Positions 18,353-29,018 of a DNA stretch of 64,000 nt are shown in pieces (position 1 is the stretch's first letter; each line of letters opens with the position of its first letter). The DNA comes from Pseudomonas sp. v388 (GTDB lineage Bacteria > Pseudomonadota > Gammaproteobacteria > Pseudomonadales > Pseudomonadaceae), in NCBI RefSeq assembly GCF_003935425.1, contig NZ_RHQN01000002.1:372001-436000 (forward strand), written 5' to 3'. The translations under genes and the position numbers were made by a program. The notes below the pieces were generated by a model, which had not been told where the DNA came from, did no database searches, and worked only from the letters and a program-made list of their open reading frames with translations.

Positions 18353-20590
18353 ATGAGCCAGTTCACCAACATCACCGAGCAACACGACCACGACGGCCAC
18401 GGGCATGCGCCGTCTGTGCATGAGCATTCCTGCTGTTCCGGCAAGGCAGCACCTGAGGTGGTCAGCTTCGCGGACGCGCCGACGGCTGGCGCGCAGCTCA
18501 GCCGGTTCCGCATCGAGGCGATGGACTGCCCCACCGAACAGACCTTGATCCAGAACAAACTGGGCAAGCTGCCGGGCGTGCAGAAACTGGAATTCAACCT
18601 GATCAACCGCCTGCTGGGCGTCTGGCACGACCTGCCCTCCACCGACCCGATTCGCGAAGCCATTGGTTCGCTGGGCATGCAGGCTGATCCGGTGGAAGAC
18701 GGCGCAGCGGCTGACAGTGCGCCCGCCCCTGCAGTGAAGAAGCACTGGTGGCCGCTGGCGCTATCCGGCATCGCTGCACTGGGTGCAGAGCTTGTACATT
18801 TCGCTTCCCTCGGCCCGACCTGGGTCGTAGCGCTGCTGGCGATTGTCTCGATCCTGAGTTGCGGGCTGAGCACCTACAAGAAAGGCTGGATCGCTCTCAA
18901 GAACTTCAATCTCAACATCAATGCTTTGATGAGCATTGCGGTGACCGGCGCGGTGCTGATCGGTCAGTGGCCGGAAGCGGCCATGGTGATGTTCCTGTTC
19001 ACCGTAGCCGAGCTGATCGAAGCCAAGTCGTTGGATCGCGCGCGCAATGCCATCAGCGGTCTGATGCAACTGACGCCTGAAATGGCCACCGTGCGGCAGG
19101 CCGACGGCACCTGGATCGAGACTGAAGCGCGTGCCGTCGAACTGGGCGCCATGGTGCGGATCAGGCCCGGCGAGCGGATCGGTCTGGATGGCGAAGTGGT
19201 GACAGGCAACTCGACCGTCGATCAGGCGCCGATCACCGGGGAAAGCCTGCCGGTGGAAAAGGCCGAAGGCGACAAGGTATTCGCAGGCACCATCAATCAG
19301 GCCGGTTCGCTGGAGTACCGAGTCACGGCGGCGGCCGGCAACTCGACCCTGGCGCGAATCATCCATGCCGTGGAAGCGGCCCAAGGCGCGCGGGCACCCA
19401 CCCAACGCTTCGTCGACAGCTTTTCGCGTATCTACACACCGGTGGTGTTTCTGGTGGCGCTGGCGGTGGCGGTCATTGCGCCACTGTTCTTCGGCGGCGC
19501 ATGGTTCGACTGGATCTACCGCGCACTGGTGCTGCTGGTGGTGGCATGCCCATGTGCGTTGGTGATCTCCACGCCGGTGACCATCGTCAGCGGTCTGGCG
19601 GCTGCGGCGCGCAAAGGCATCCTGATCAAGGGCGGCGTCTACCTGGAAATGGGCGAGAAGCTGGATTACCTGGCCCTCGACAAAACCGGCACGCTGACCC
19701 ACGGCAAGCCGGTGCAGACCGATTTTGTGTTGCTCGATCCGGCAATGGCCGACAGCGCTGCGATCATTGCCGCCAGCCTGGCGGCGCGTTCTGATCACCC
19801 GGTATCCCAAGCCATCGCCAAGGCCGTGGATGCAAGTGTGAACCTGCACGAGGTCACTGCATTTGAGGCTCTGGGTGGCCGAGGCGTGAAGGGCGAGGTC
19901 GACGGGCGGCTTTACCATCTGGGCAATCATCGCCTGGTCGAAGAACTCAAGCTGTGCTCGCCGGCGCTGGAATCGCGACTCGACGCGCTGGAAATGCAGG
20001 GCAAGAGCGTGGTGCTGCTCCTGGGCGAGACCGGTCCGCTGGCGCTGTTCGCGGTGGCCGACACGGTCAAGGACACCAGTCGCGAAGCCATTGCGCAGTT
20101 GCATGACCTGGGCATCAAGACCTTGATGCTGACCGGCGACAACCCACACACCGCCAAGGCGATCGCCGAGCAGGTCGGTATCGATCAGGCGCAGGGCAAC
20201 TTGTTGCCGGCTGACAAACTGGGCGCTATCGAAGCGCTGTATGCCGGGAACCACCGCGTCGGCATGGTCGGCGACGGCATCAACGACGCACCGGCGCTGG
20301 CCCGTGCCGAGATCGGCTTTGCGATGGCGGCTGCCGGCTCCGATACCGCCATCGAGACCGCCGATGTGGCGCTGATGGATGACGACCTGCGCAAGATCCC
20401 CACCTTCATCCGCCTGTCACGCCGGACATCGGCGGTGCTGAAGCAGAACATCGCCTTGGCGCTGGTCACCAAAGTGCTGTTCATCGGCATCACCTTCGCA
20501 GGCATGGCAACCATGTGGATGGCTGTATTCGCCGATATGGGCGTAAGCCTGCTGGTGGTGTTCAATGGGTTGCGGTTGCTCAAAAAGTAA
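18353..20590 (+). CDS. cadA: Cd/Zn/Pb-exporting P1B-type ATPase
   Basis: With the ATG at 18353 the protein has 745 residues. It pumps soft divalent metals out of the cytoplasm. A His-rich head (EQHDHDGHGH, HEHSCCSGK) is followed by a ferredoxin-like domain carrying MDCPTEQ rather than the usual CxxC, then eight expected membrane spans. Visible are the actuator TGES, the metal-site CPCAL, the phosphorylation DKTGTLTHGKP, SDHPVSQAI (HP locus) and GDGINDAPALA. CAGGAGGGTGCG precedes this ATG. An upstream in-frame TTG would overlap the -10 box and is rejected. cadR is divergent. Confidence 0.94.
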   Translation: MSQFTNITEQHDHDGHGHAPSVHEHSCCSGKAAPEVVSFADAPTAGAQLSRFRIEAMDCPTEQTLIQNKLGKLPGVQKLEFNLINRLLGVWHDLPSTDPIREAIGSLGMQADPVEDGAAADSAPAPAVKKHWWPLALSGIAALGAELVHFASLGPTWVVALLAIVSILSCGLSTYKKGWIALKNFNLNINALMSIAVTGAVLIGQWPEAAMVMFLFTVAELIEAKSLDRARNAISGLMQLTPEMATVRQADGTWIETEARAVELGAMVRIRPGERIGLDGEVVTGNSTVDQAPITGESLPVEKAEGDKVFAGTINQAGSLEYRVTAAAGNSTLARIIHAVEAAQGARAPTQRFVDSFSRIYTPVVFLVALAVAVIAPLFFGGAWFDWIYRALVLLVVACPCALVISTPVTIVSGLAAAARKGILIKGGVYLEMGEKLDYLALDKTGTLTHGKPVQTDFVLLDPAMADSAAIIAASLAARSDHPVSQAIAKAVDASVNLHEVTAFEALGGRGVKGEVDGRLYHLGNHRLVEELKLCSPALESRLDALEMQGKSVVLLLGETGPLALFAVADTVKDTSREAIAQLHDLGIKTLMLTGDNPHTAKAIAEQVGIDQAQGNLLPADKLGAIEALYAGNHRVGMVGDGINDAPALARAEIGFAMAAAGSDTAIETADVALMDDDLRKIPTFIRLSRRTSAVLKQNIALALVTKVLFIGITFAGMATMWMAVFADMGVSLLVVFNGLRLLKK

Positions 20591-20602
20591 CCGGAAATGA
20601 AA

Positions 20603-21406
20603 CTAACGGCCGAATCGTTCCTGCCCCCAGCCAATGAACGTTTCCAGCAGCTTTCTGAGCACCACTTGGGTCGGCTCCGCCAGATCGGGCCGGTAGTGGA
20701 AGGGCACGAACTCATCCATGTAGGTCGATTGCGCCAGTTCCAGCTGTACCGCGTGGATGTTGTTGGCGGGGTCGCCGTAATGACGGGTGATGTGGCCGCC
20801 CTTGAAACGGCCGTTCAGCACATGGCTGTACTGACTGGCCGCCGCACACACCGCTTCCAGTCGGTGAGCCAGCTGCGCGTCGCAACTGGCTCCGTTGAAC
20901 GTTCCCAGGTTGAAATCCGGCAGCCGGCCATCGAACAGGTGCGGGACATGTCCGCGAATCGAATGCGCGTCGAATAACAACGCGTAGCCGAACTCGTCGC
21001 GCAGGCGCGCCAGTTCCTGCTCAAGCGTGCGGTGATAGGGCGCCCAGATCTGCTGAAGATAGGTCGCCCGTTCTGCGGCGCTCGGCGTTTTGTCGTGTTT
21101 GAACAGCGGCGCGCCGTCGAACAGGATCGAGGGAAACAACCCGGTGGTCGCTCCCGCATACAGCGGCTTGTCGTCCGCAGGCCGGTTCAGGTCGATGACG
21201 AAGCGGGAGTATTCGGCGGCCAGCGTACTGGCGCCCAGTTCTTCGGTGAAGTCGTAAAGGCGCGGAATGTGCCAGTCGGTATCAGGCAGGCTCAGGGCTT
21301 CGTCCACCAGAGCGGCTTCCACGGCCGGTGTCAGTTTCAGGCCGGCATGGGGCATGCTGATCAGTAGCGGCACGCGGCCACGCTTGAAGGTCAGAACCTT
21401 ATCCAC
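20603..21406 (-). CDS. hutG: N-formylglutamate deformylase
   Basis: A 267-residue zinc hydrolase that splits N-formylglutamate into glutamate and formate, the last step of the five-step histidine pathway. Family marks are ISMPHAGLKLTPAV, DTDWHIPRLYDF, RFVIDLNRP, LLFDAHSIRGHVPHLFDG and the GGHITRHYGDP region. The start is GTG with AGGAG six bases upstream. It is the last gene of the hut operon, 10 bases after hutI. It ends only 12 bases from the convergent cadA stop. Confidence 0.95.
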   Translation of the reverse strand: MDKVLTFKRGRVPLLISMPHAGLKLTPAVEAALVDEALSLPDTDWHIPRLYDFTEELGASTLAAEYSRFVIDLNRPADDKPLYAGATTGLFPSILFDGAPLFKHDKTPSAAERATYLQQIWAPYHRTLEQELARLRDEFGYALLFDAHSIRGHVPHLFDGRLPDFNLGTFNGASCDAQLAHRLEAVCAAASQYSHVLNGRFKGGHITRHYGDPANNIHAVQLELAQSTYMDEFVPFHYRPDLAEPTQVVLRKLLETFIGWGQERFGR

Positions 21407-21416
21407 AGTGAACTCC

Positions 21417-22622
21417 TCAGATCATTGATTCGACGCCGTGGCGCACGATGCGTTTATCCAGATCGCCGCCCAGCCAGTAGCTCAGGTCGGCAGGCCGTTC
21501 GATATCCCAGGCAACGAAATCCGCCACCTTGCCGACTTCCAGCGAGCCGTGGCTGTCACCCAGCCCCAAGGCTTTGGCAGCGTTCAAAGTGACGCCGGCC
21601 AGTGTTTCCTCCGGCGTCATGCGGAACAGCGTGCAACCCATGTTCATCATCAGCCGCAGCGACAGGCCGGGCGACGTGCCAGGGTTCATATCGGTCGCAA
21701 GGGCGATGGAAACGCCATGCTGGCGCAGGGTATCCAGCGGCGGCAGCTGGGTTTCGCGCAGGAAGTAAAAGGCACCCGGCAGCAGCACGGCCACCGTACC
21801 GGCAGCGGCCATGGCGATGGCGTCGTCTTCGGTCATGAACTCCAGATGATCCGCCGACAAGGCCTGGTAACGAGCGGCAAGGCCGGAACCGCCCAGCGAG
21901 GACAGCTGTTCGGCGTGCAGCTTTACCGGCAACCCCAGCTGGCCTGCGGTGATGAACACCTGCTCGACCTGCTCGGGCGAAAACGCCAGGTATTCACAGA
22001 AGGCATCCACGGCGTCCACCAGCCCCTCGGCCGCCAGGGCCGGCAGCATATGGCCGCAGATATGGTTGATGTAGTCATCCGCACGGCCGATGTATTCCGG
22101 CGGCAGGGCGTGGGCGGCAAGACAAGTGCTGCGCACGGTCACCGGCTGGGTGTTGCCCAGGCGCCGGATCACTCGCAACAGTTTGCGCTCGTTCTCCAGA
22201 TCCAGCCCGTAGCCGGATTTCATCTCGACCGTGGTCACGCCTTCCTTGAGCAGGTGCCGAAGGCGGCGCTCGGCGCTGGCGTACAGCTCATCCTCGCTGG
22301 CCGCGCGGGTGGCCCGCACCGTGCTGGCGATACCACCGCCGGCAGCGGCGATTTCGGCGTAGCTGACGCCTTGCAGCCGTTGTTCGAATTCACCGCTGCG
22401 ATTGCCGCCGAACACCGCGTGGGTATGGCAGTCGATGAGCCCCGGCGTCACCCAGGCGCCGCCCAGGTCCACCGTGCCATCGAACCCGGAGTCGGCGAGT
22501 TGCCCGTGAGGCCCTATCCAGTGGATGAGTTCTCCAGAGGTCACGATGGCGGCGTTCTCGATGATCGAGTAACGACCCTGTGCCATGGTCGCAATGTGAC
22601 AGTTCTTCCAAAGTGTTCTCAT
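21417..22622 (-). CDS. hutI: Imidazolonepropionase
   Basis: A 401-residue amidohydrolase that opens the imidazolone ring of 4-imidazolone-5-propionate to N-formimino-glutamate. Metal ligands are visible in [12 protein letters not shown] and [11 protein letters not shown], with the conserved Asp in [13 protein letters not shown]. The N-terminal small beta domain has [21 protein letters not shown] precedes the ATG. It lies between hutT and hutG on the same strand with small gaps, as one operon. Confidence 0.96.
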   Translation of the reverse strand: MRTLWKNCHIATMAQGRYSIIENAAIVTSGELIHWIGPHGQLADSGFDGTVDLGGAWVTPGLIDCHTHAVFGGNRSGEFEQRLQGVSYAEIAAAGGGIASTVRATRAASEDELYASAERRLRHLLKEGVTTVEMKSGYGLDLENERKLLRVIRRLGNTQPVTVRSTCLAAHALPPEYIGRADDYINHICGHMLPALAAEGLVDAVDAFCEYLAFSPEQVEQVFITAGQLGLPVKLHAEQLSSLGGSGLAARYQALSADHLEFMTEDDAIAMAAAGTVAVLLPGAFYFLRETQLPPLDTLRQHGVSIALATDMNPGTSPGLSLRLMMNMGCTLFRMTPEETLAGVTLNAAKALGLGDSHGSLEVGKVADFVAWDIERPADLSYWLGGDLDKRIVRHGVESMI

Positions 22623-22638
22623 CCGGGGCCTCCTTGGG

Positions 22639-24015
22639 CTATTTCATTGTTTTGAGCTGCCTGGGCACGATCCACAGGTTGTAGGCGACGACCAACAAGG
22701 CAATCCAGACCGCGCCGACGATCAGCGCGGCACGGTTGTCCGGGAAGTAGCCCAGCACCCCGAAGATGAACAGCATGAATACGATGGCGGCGGCAGGACC
22801 GTAAGGCCAAAACGGTACTGGAAACTTTAGCTGTGCCGCTTCGTCAGGGCTCATCGAGCGACGCATGGCAACCTGGGTCAACAGAATCATCAGCCATACC
22901 CAAACGGTCGCGAAGGTGGCGAGCGAGGCGATGAGCAGGAAGACGTCTTTGGGAATCAGGTAATTGAGCACCACGCCGCCCAGCAAGGCCACGGCCATGA
23001 CCAGCACGGTCATCCACGGCACGCCTTGCGGCGAAAGCCGGGCAAAGCCGGCCGGCGCCTGACCGTCCTGAGCCAGGCCGTACATCATGCGGCCGGCGCC
23101 GAAGATGTCGCTGTTGATCGCCGATACCGCCGCCGAGATCACCACGATATTGAGGATGGTGGCGGCCGAGGCGATACCCAGGTTGTCGAAAATCTGCACG
23201 AACGGGCTGCCCTGGGTGCCGATCTGCGGCCAAGGGTAAATGCACATCAGCACGAACAGGGTGAGCACGTAGAACAACAGGATGCGCAGCGGCACGGTGT
23301 TGATCGCACGCGGCAAGGTACGTTGCGGGTCTTTGGCTTCACCGGCAGTGATGCCGATGACTTCGATACCGCCGAAGGCAAACATCACCACGGCAAACGA
23401 CGCGATCAATCCGCCGATGCCATTGGGCATGAAGCCGCCGTGTTCCCAGAGGTTACTGATGCCGATGGGCGTGGCGCTGCTCGACGAGCCGATGCCGAAC
23501 AGCATGATGCCGAAACCGGCGGCGATCATCGCGATGATGGCGGCAACCTTGAGCAGCGACAGCCAGAATTCGGTTTCGCCGAACACCTTGACGTTGCACA
23601 GGTTCAGGGCGCCGATCAGGAACACGATGCTCAGCACCCAGATCCAGCGCGGAACTTCGGGGAACCAGAATCCCATGTAAAGCCCGAATGCCGTTACGTC
23701 GGCCAGGCACACGATCACCATCTCGAACGCGTAGGTCCAGCCCAGCACGAAACCTGCCAGCGGGCCGAGGTGGCGAGTCGCGTAATGGCTGAAGGAGCCG
23801 GCGGCCGGGTCGTGTACGGCCATCTCGCCCAAGGCGCGCATGACCATGAACACTGCGGCGCCACCGATCAGGTAGGCCAGAAGAACAGCGGGACCGGCCT
23901 GCTGGATGGCGGCGGCCGAGCCGTAGAACAACCCTGTGCCGATGGCAGCGCCCAGGGCCATGAAGCGAATGTGCCGGGCGGATAATCCGCGTTTCAAACC
24001 ATCTTGTGACGTCAT
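22639..24015 (-). CDS. hutT: Amino-acid permease, probable histidine transporter HutT
   Basis: A 458-residue APC-superfamily permease with about 12 membrane spans. The N-terminus [34 protein letters not shown] is the amino-acid transporter signature, and [27 protein letters not shown] is typical of the AAT subfamily. Its position between hutH2 and hutI argues for histidine as substrate. An ABC importer is encoded in the same operon, so two uptake routes would be induced together; urocanate is a second candidate substrate. Confidence 0.88.
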   Translation of the reverse strand: MTSQDGLKRGLSARHIRFMALGAAIGTGLFYGSAAAIQQAGPAVLLAYLIGGAAVFMVMRALGEMAVHDPAAGSFSHYATRHLGPLAGFVLGWTYAFEMVIVCLADVTAFGLYMGFWFPEVPRWIWVLSIVFLIGALNLCNVKVFGETEFWLSLLKVAAIIAMIAAGFGIMLFGIGSSSSATPIGISNLWEHGGFMPNGIGGLIASFAVVMFAFGGIEVIGITAGEAKDPQRTLPRAINTVPLRILLFYVLTLFVLMCIYPWPQIGTQGSPFVQIFDNLGIASAATILNIVVISAAVSAINSDIFGAGRMMYGLAQDGQAPAGFARLSPQGVPWMTVLVMAVALLGGVVLNYLIPKDVFLLIASLATFATVWVWLMILLTQVAMRRSMSPDEAAQLKFPVPFWPYGPAAAIVFMLFIFGVLGYFPDNRAALIVGAVWIALLVVAYNLWIVPRQLKTMK

Positions 24016-24119
24016 TTCAGGTCCAATTCATTACTGGGTATGGCAATAGCTGCGAGAACGCCTGCATCCGGCTTCCCGCAGCGACTGACCATTGCGAGCC
24101 CTGCCAGGCTCGCGGCGCA

Positions 24120-25670
24120 TCACAAACTGGGTAGCAGACGTGCAGGAACCAGCGGGTTCAGGCAAGTTGAAGACAACAGCTGGCTGGCAGCCTCGATGTC
24201 CGGTGCGAAAAAGCGGTCCTTTTCGTAGGACGGTACTTTGCTGCGCAGGATGGAACGGGCTTGTTCCAGCTTGGGCGAGGTTTTCAGGCCGTCGCGCAAA
24301 TCCAGACCCTGGCAGGCAGCCAGCCATTCTACGGCAAGAATCCCTCGAACGTTTTCTGCCATTTCCCACAATCGCTTACCGGCGGCCGGCGCCATCGACA
24401 CATGGTCTTCCTGATTGGCCGAAGTCGGTAGGCTGTCGACGCTGTGCGGATGGGCCAAAGCCTTGTTTTCACTGGCCAGGGCGGCCGCCGTGACCTGGGC
24501 GATCATGAAGCCGGAATTGACCCCGCCGTTGGCGACCAGGAACGGCGGCAGCTGCGACATGTGCTTGTCCATCATCAGAGAAATGCGCCGTTCGCTCAGC
24601 GAACCGATCTCGGCAATCGCCAGCGCCAGGTTGTCCGCCGCCATCGCCACCGGCTCGGCGTGGAAGTTGCCGCCGGAAATCACGTCGTTCTCGGCGGCGA
24701 ACACCAGCGGATTGTCGGACACCGCGTTGGACTCGATCTCCAGCACCTCGGCGGCCTGGCGCAGCTGGGTCAGGCAGGCGCCCATGACCTGCGGCTGGCA
24801 GCGCAGCGAATACGGGTCCTGCACCTTGTCGCAATTGCGGTGGGACTCGGACACTTCACTGCGCTCGCCCAGCAGCTCGCGATAACAGGCGGCGGCGTCG
24901 ATCTGCCCGCGCTGGCCGCGGGCGGCGTGAATTCGCGCGTCGAATGGTGAGCGTGAGCCGAGCACAGCCTCGACGGTCAGCGCGCCGCAGGACATGGCCG
25001 CAGCAAACAGGTCTTCACCTTCGAACAGGCCGCGCAGGGCGTAGGCGGTGGATACTTGCGTGCCGTTGAGCAGCGCCAGACCTTCCTTGGCCGCCAGAGT
25101 CAGCGGTTTCAGGCCGGCGACCGCCAGCGCCTCGACAGCGCTGAGCCATTCGCCTTTGTAGCGCGCCTTGCCTTCGCCCAGCAGCACCAGGGACATATGG
25201 GCCAGCGGGGCGAGGTCGCCGGAGGCGCCGACCGAACCCTTGAGCGGAATGTGCGGGTAGACCTCGGCGTTGATCAGCGCGATCAGCGCGTCGATCACCT
25301 TGCGCCGGATGCCGGAAAAGCCCCGGCTCAGCGCGTTGACCTTCAGCACCATGACCAGTCGCACCAGCGCATCGCTGATCGGCTGGCCGACACCCGCCGC
25401 GTGGGACAGCACCAGCGAGCGTTGCAGGTTTTCCAGATCGGCGCTGGCGATCCGCGTCGAAGCCAGCAGGCCGAAACCGGTGTTGATACCGTAGGCGGTT
25501 CGATTTTCCGCCAGGATGCGTTCGACACAGGCCACGCTGTCGTCGATGCCCTGATCGGCGCAACTGTCCAGTGTCAGCATCACCGGTTGCTGATAGATGG
25601 CGCGCAATTGAGCAAGCGTCAGTTGGCCGGGAATCAGATTCAGGGCCTGGGCAGATGAGGAAATGGTCAC
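24120..25670 (-). CDS. hutH2: Histidine ammonia-lyase (catalytic paralogue)
   Basis: A 516-residue histidase that removes ammonia from histidine to give urocanate. All key residues are present: Tyr60 ([11 protein letters not shown]), the MIO-forming Ala149-Ser150-Gly151 ([14 protein letters not shown]), Tyr288 (QDPYSLRC), the Phe of GGNFHAEP and the Glu of QEDHVSM. The GTG start overlaps the stop of the upstream paralogue by four bases (GTGA), with AGGAG ten bases upstream. The 104-base gap to hutT holds no gene. Confidence 0.95.
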   Translation of the reverse strand: MTISSSAQALNLIPGQLTLAQLRAIYQQPVMLTLDSCADQGIDDSVACVERILAENRTAYGINTGFGLLASTRIASADLENLQRSLVLSHAAGVGQPISDALVRLVMVLKVNALSRGFSGIRRKVIDALIALINAEVYPHIPLKGSVGASGDLAPLAHMSLVLLGEGKARYKGEWLSAVEALAVAGLKPLTLAAKEGLALLNGTQVSTAYALRGLFEGEDLFAAAMSCGALTVEAVLGSRSPFDARIHAARGQRGQIDAAACYRELLGERSEVSESHRNCDKVQDPYSLRCQPQVMGACLTQLRQAAEVLEIESNAVSDNPLVFAAENDVISGGNFHAEPVAMAADNLALAIAEIGSLSERRISLMMDKHMSQLPPFLVANGGVNSGFMIAQVTAAALASENKALAHPHSVDSLPTSANQEDHVSMAPAAGKRLWEMAENVRGILAVEWLAACQGLDLRDGLKTSPKLEQARSILRSKVPSYEKDRFFAPDIEAASQLLSSTCLNPLVPARLLPSL

Positions 25671-27289
25671 GATGAAGCTACTCCTGTGGTGATGTCGGTC
25701 GGCGGTGTGGCAGTGGCGGCTGTTTCGCCGCTTGAGTGCCGACTGCGGTGCTGAGCGGCCGTGGATTCACGGCCTGGCTGGAAAATCCTTTCCAGCGCTT
25801 GTTGATGCTTGAGTACGTCTACGCTGCGGGCGATGTCCGGCGCCAGCCAACGGTCTTCGTCATAGGGCGGGACCTGTTCGCGCAGCAGATGCCACGCGGC
25901 CTGAGTGCCGGTGCCCAGGCGCTGGTCCTTGAGAAATTCGAAAGCCTGGGCGGCCAGCAGGTATTCGATGGCAAGGATCTGGCGCACATTGCCCAGCACC
26001 TTGTGCAGCTTCAATGCGGCGTTGGTGCCCATGCTCAAGTGATCTTCCTGCAAACCGGAGGTGACGTAGTTGTCGACCACTGCCGGTTGCGCGAGCTGGC
26101 GGTTTTCCGCGCACAGCGAAGCGGCCACGTACTGGGCGATCATCATTCCCGAGTTGACCCCCGGCTGGCTGACCAGAAACGCCGGCAAACCGCTGACCAG
26201 CGGGTTGATCAGACGGTCCAGGCGGCGCTCGGCAATCGCACCCAGTTCGGCCAGCGCGATGCACAGCAGATCCGCCGCCATCGCCACCGATTGCCCGTGC
26301 GGGTTGGCCTGGGACACCACGCGGTAGTCATCGGGCGTGCCCAGCAGCAACGGGTTGTCGGTGGCGGCATTGAGTTCGGTCTCGATCTGCCGCGTGGCAT
26401 GCGCCAGTTGATCGCGGGTTGCGCCGTGTACCTGCGGAATCGAACGAATGCTCAGCGCGTCCTGGGTGCGGATGCCCTGGCCGTTGGCGAGCACTTCACT
26501 GTTCGCCAGCAGATTGCGCAGATTGCGACCCACCTGCTGCATGCCCGGATGCGGCTTGAGGGCAAGAATGCTGGCATCGAAAGCGTCCAGTTGTCCGCGC
26601 AGTGCCTCGAAGCTCATGGCCCCGGTCACGTCGGCCCATTGCGCCAGGTGCTCGGCATCGGCAATCGCCAGGCAAGCGAGGCCGGTCATGCACGGCGTGC
26701 CGTTGACCAGGCACAGCCCGTCCTTGGCGCCGAGCCGGACCGGCGACAGTCCTTCCGCGCTCAGCGCCTGTGAGGCGGCGACGATCTGCCCGCGATAGCT
26801 GACCTGCCCGACGCCCAGCAGCGCAATGGCGATATGCGCCATATGCGTCAGGTAGCCGACCGAGCCTTGGCTCGGCACCTGCGGAGTCATACCGCGATTG
26901 AGCAACGCCAGCAGCGCTTCGACCACTTGCCGATGAATGCCGGATTTGCCCTGGCTGTAATTGACGACAGCCGCGCAGATGATCGCTCGCGTCTGCTCGT
27001 CCGGCAACGGTGTGCCGACGCCGCAGGCATGGCTGAGCAAGGTATTGCGCGACAACCGGCTCAGTTGCTCGCCTTCCAGCGACACATTGCACAACGCGCC
27101 CAGCCCGGTGTTCACGCCATAGGCACGCTCACCGCTGGCGACGATGCGCCGGACGATGGCCTGGGCATTGTCGATGCGCGCCCATGCGCTGTCGGACAAG
27201 GCCAGCTGCGCACCATGCCGTGCCACGGCCACCACGTCCTGCCAGCCCAGCGGGGCGTCATCAATGAGGATCTGTTCTGCTCGCGACAT
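25667..27289 (-). CDS. hutH1: HutH-family protein lacking the MIO motif (HutH1)
   Basis: 540 residues, plainly homologous to histidase throughout ([20 protein letters not shown]). Where the paralogue has [14 protein letters not shown] this protein has [11 protein letters not shown] (142-152), three residues shorter and without Ala-Ser-Gly, so the MIO cofactor cannot form. The essential Tyr of QDPYS is Leu (QDALS, 276-280) and the FHAEP Phe is Pro (NPHGQ). A 40-residue Ser/Thr/Ala-rich tail is added. It lies between hutV and hutH2 with a 4-base overlap. I recall that hutH1 of P. fluorescens SBW25 is dispensable for histidine growth. It may be regulatory, scaffolding or catalyse something else. 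Confidence 0.85.
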   Translation of the reverse strand: MSRAEQILIDDAPLGWQDVVAVARHGAQLALSDSAWARIDNAQAIVRRIVASGERAYGVNTGLGALCNVSLEGEQLSRLSRNTLLSHACGVGTPLPDEQTRAIICAAVVNYSQGKSGIHRQVVEALLALLNRGMTPQVPSQGSVGYLTHMAHIAIALLGVGQVSYRGQIVAASQALSAEGLSPVRLGAKDGLCLVNGTPCMTGLACLAIADAEHLAQWADVTGAMSFEALRGQLDAFDASILALKPHPGMQQVGRNLRNLLANSEVLANGQGIRTQDALSIRSIPQVHGATRDQLAHATRQIETELNAATDNPLLLGTPDDYRVVSQANPHGQSVAMAADLLCIALAELGAIAERRLDRLINPLVSGLPAFLVSQPGVNSGMMIAQYVAASLCAENRQLAQPAVVDNYVTSGLQEDHLSMGTNAALKLHKVLGNVRQILAIEYLLAAQAFEFLKDQRLGTGTQAAWHLLREQVPPYDEDRWLAPDIARSVDVLKHQQALERIFQPGRESTAAQHRSRHSSGETAATATPPTDITTGVASS

Positions 27290-27301
27290 CGGCCACGGTC
27301 C

Positions 27302-28132
27302 TTAAAGGGTTGCCACGCGACGCTGGACGAAACGGTCCACGTATTCGTCGGCGGGTGAATGCAGGATTTCCTTGGGGGTTCCGACCTGGATCAGCCGCCC
27401 GTCCTTGAGAATTGCGATGCGATTGCCGATGCGCACGGCTTCATCCAGATCGTGGGTGATGAACACGATGGTCTTGTGCAGGCTCGACTGCAGCTCCAGC
27501 AACTGGTCCTGCATCTCGGCGCGAATCAGCGGGTCGAGGGCGCTGAAGGCTTCGTCCATCAGAATGATGTCGGTGTCGGCCGCCAGTGCCCGGGCCAGGC
27601 CGACCCGCTGGCGCATGCCGCCGGACAGCTGGTGCGGGTACTTGTCTTCATAGCCCTTCAAACCCACGGTCGCGACCCAGTGCAACGCCCGCTCACGGCA
27701 CAACGCCTTGCTTTCGCCGCGTACCTTCAAGCCGTAGGCGACGTTATCCAGCACGGTCTTGTGGGGCAGCAGGCCGAAGCCCTGGAACACCATGCTGATT
27801 TTCTGCCGCCGGAATTGGCGCAGGGCTTCCATGTCGTAGCGCAGGATGTCTTCGCCATCGACCAGGATTTCGCCGCTGGTAGGGTCGATCAGCCGGTTGA
27901 AGTGGCGCACCAGCGTCGACTTGCCCGAGCCGGAAAGCCCCATGATCACAAAGATTTCGCCGCTGCCGATGGACAGCGACAAGTCATTCACGCCGACCAC
28001 GCAGCCGGTTTGCGCCAGCACCTGATCCTTCGACTGGTTGTTGCGCACCATCGCCAGCGCTTCGCTTTCACGGTTGCCGAAGATTTTGTACACATTGCGC
28101 ACGACGATCTTGTTCGCTTGCATGTCCATCAT
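27302..28132 (-). CDS. hutV: ABC transporter ATPase, histidine/betaine type (HutV)
   Basis: A 276-residue ATPase of the glycine-betaine/proline (ProV/OpuAA) subfamily. Walker A is GLSGSGKST, the signature [12 protein letters not shown], Walker [14 protein letters not shown], and the H-loop [12 protein letters not shown]. It stops soon after the ATPase domain and lacks the CBS pair of osmoregulated ProV proteins, fitting a nutrient importer. The start overlaps the hutW stop by four bases. It is 12 bases upstream of hutH1. Confidence 0.92.
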   Translation of the reverse strand: MMDMQANKIVVRNVYKIFGNRESEALAMVRNNQSKDQVLAQTGCVVGVNDLSLSIGSGEIFVIMGLSGSGKSTLVRHFNRLIDPTSGEILVDGEDILRYDMEALRQFRRQKISMVFQGFGLLPHKTVLDNVAYGLKVRGESKALCRERALHWVATVGLKGYEDKYPHQLSGGMRQRVGLARALAADTDIILMDEAFSALDPLIRAEMQDQLLELQSSLHKTIVFITHDLDEAVRIGNRIAILKDGRLIQVGTPKEILHSPADEYVDRFVQRRVATL

Positions 28133-28980
28133 TTGCTCGCCTCATGCCGTGGGCGGCCGTAAGCCTGAGTGATGCGGTCGATCACCACCGCCAGAATGAC
28201 GATGGCAAGGCCCGCCTCCAGCCCGCGTCCGACGTTGAGTGTCTGAATCCCGACCAATACGTCTTCGCCCAGGCCACGGGCGCCGATCATTGAGGCAATC
28301 ACCACCATCGACAGCGCCATCATGGTGGTCTGGTTGATGCCGGCCATGATGCTCGGCAAGGCCAGCGGCAACTGCACGCCGAACAGTTGCTGCCAGCGGT
28401 TGGCGCCGAAGGCGTTGATGGCCTCCATCACTTCGCCATCCACCTGGCGGATGCCCAGGTCGGTCAGGCGAATCAGGGGCGGCGCGGCGTAGATCACCGT
28501 GGCGAAGATCGCCGGCACCTTGCCCAGGCCGAACAGCATCAGCACCGGAATCAGGTACACGAAGCTGGGCATGGTCTGCATGATGTCCAGCAGCGGCATC
28601 AACACCGAGCGCAGGCGATTGCTGCGGGCCGACAGAATGCCCAGCGGAATGCCGATCAACACCGCGATGAACGTGGCCACCAGCATCAGCGCCAGGGTCT
28701 GCATGAGTTTGTCCCACAAGCCCACCGCACCTACCAGAAACAGCAGGCCGACGATCACCAGCGTGGTGAAGATCTTGCGCGTGGCGTGCCAGGCAATGCC
28801 GCCGACGATCAGCAGCATCAGCCACCAGGGCGCCAGGCGCAGCAGGCCTTCCAGGTTGACGATGGCCCACAGCAGGGTGTCGGAGATGTGCCGGAACACA
28901 TCGCCGTATTCGGTAACCAGGGCGTCGACCCCGTCGTTCACCCAGTTGGCGATCGAGAAAGTGAAGCTTTCGGGAAACAT
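28129..28980 (-). CDS. hutW: ABC transporter permease, histidine/betaine type (HutW)
   Basis: A 283-residue permease of the ProW/OpuAB type. Spans are visible at [32 protein letters not shown] and [23 protein letters not shown]. The coupling loop is [35 protein letters not shown]. One permease gene implies a homodimer. It is followed, with a 4-base overlap, by hutV and preceded by hutX, completing the importer. Confidence 0.93.
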   Translation of the reverse strand: MFPESFTFSIANWVNDGVDALVTEYGDVFRHISDTLLWAIVNLEGLLRLAPWWLMLLIVGGIAWHATRKIFTTLVIVGLLFLVGAVGLWDKLMQTLALMLVATFIAVLIGIPLGILSARSNRLRSVLMPLLDIMQTMPSFVYLIPVLMLFGLGKVPAIFATVIYAAPPLIRLTDLGIRQVDGEVMEAINAFGANRWQQLFGVQLPLALPSIMAGINQTTMMALSMVVIASMIGARGLGEDVLVGIQTLNVGRGLEAGLAIVILAVVIDRITQAYGRPRHEASK

Positions 28981-29018
28981 AAGCGGCTCTCAGGTTGGGA
29001 GTGGCGGGTCTGCTGACC

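Noticed and set aside
25667-27289. hutH1 as a pseudogene
   Set aside because: The frame is intact over 540 codons, with conserved motifs and coupled translation. Loss of the cofactor motif is specific, not general decay.
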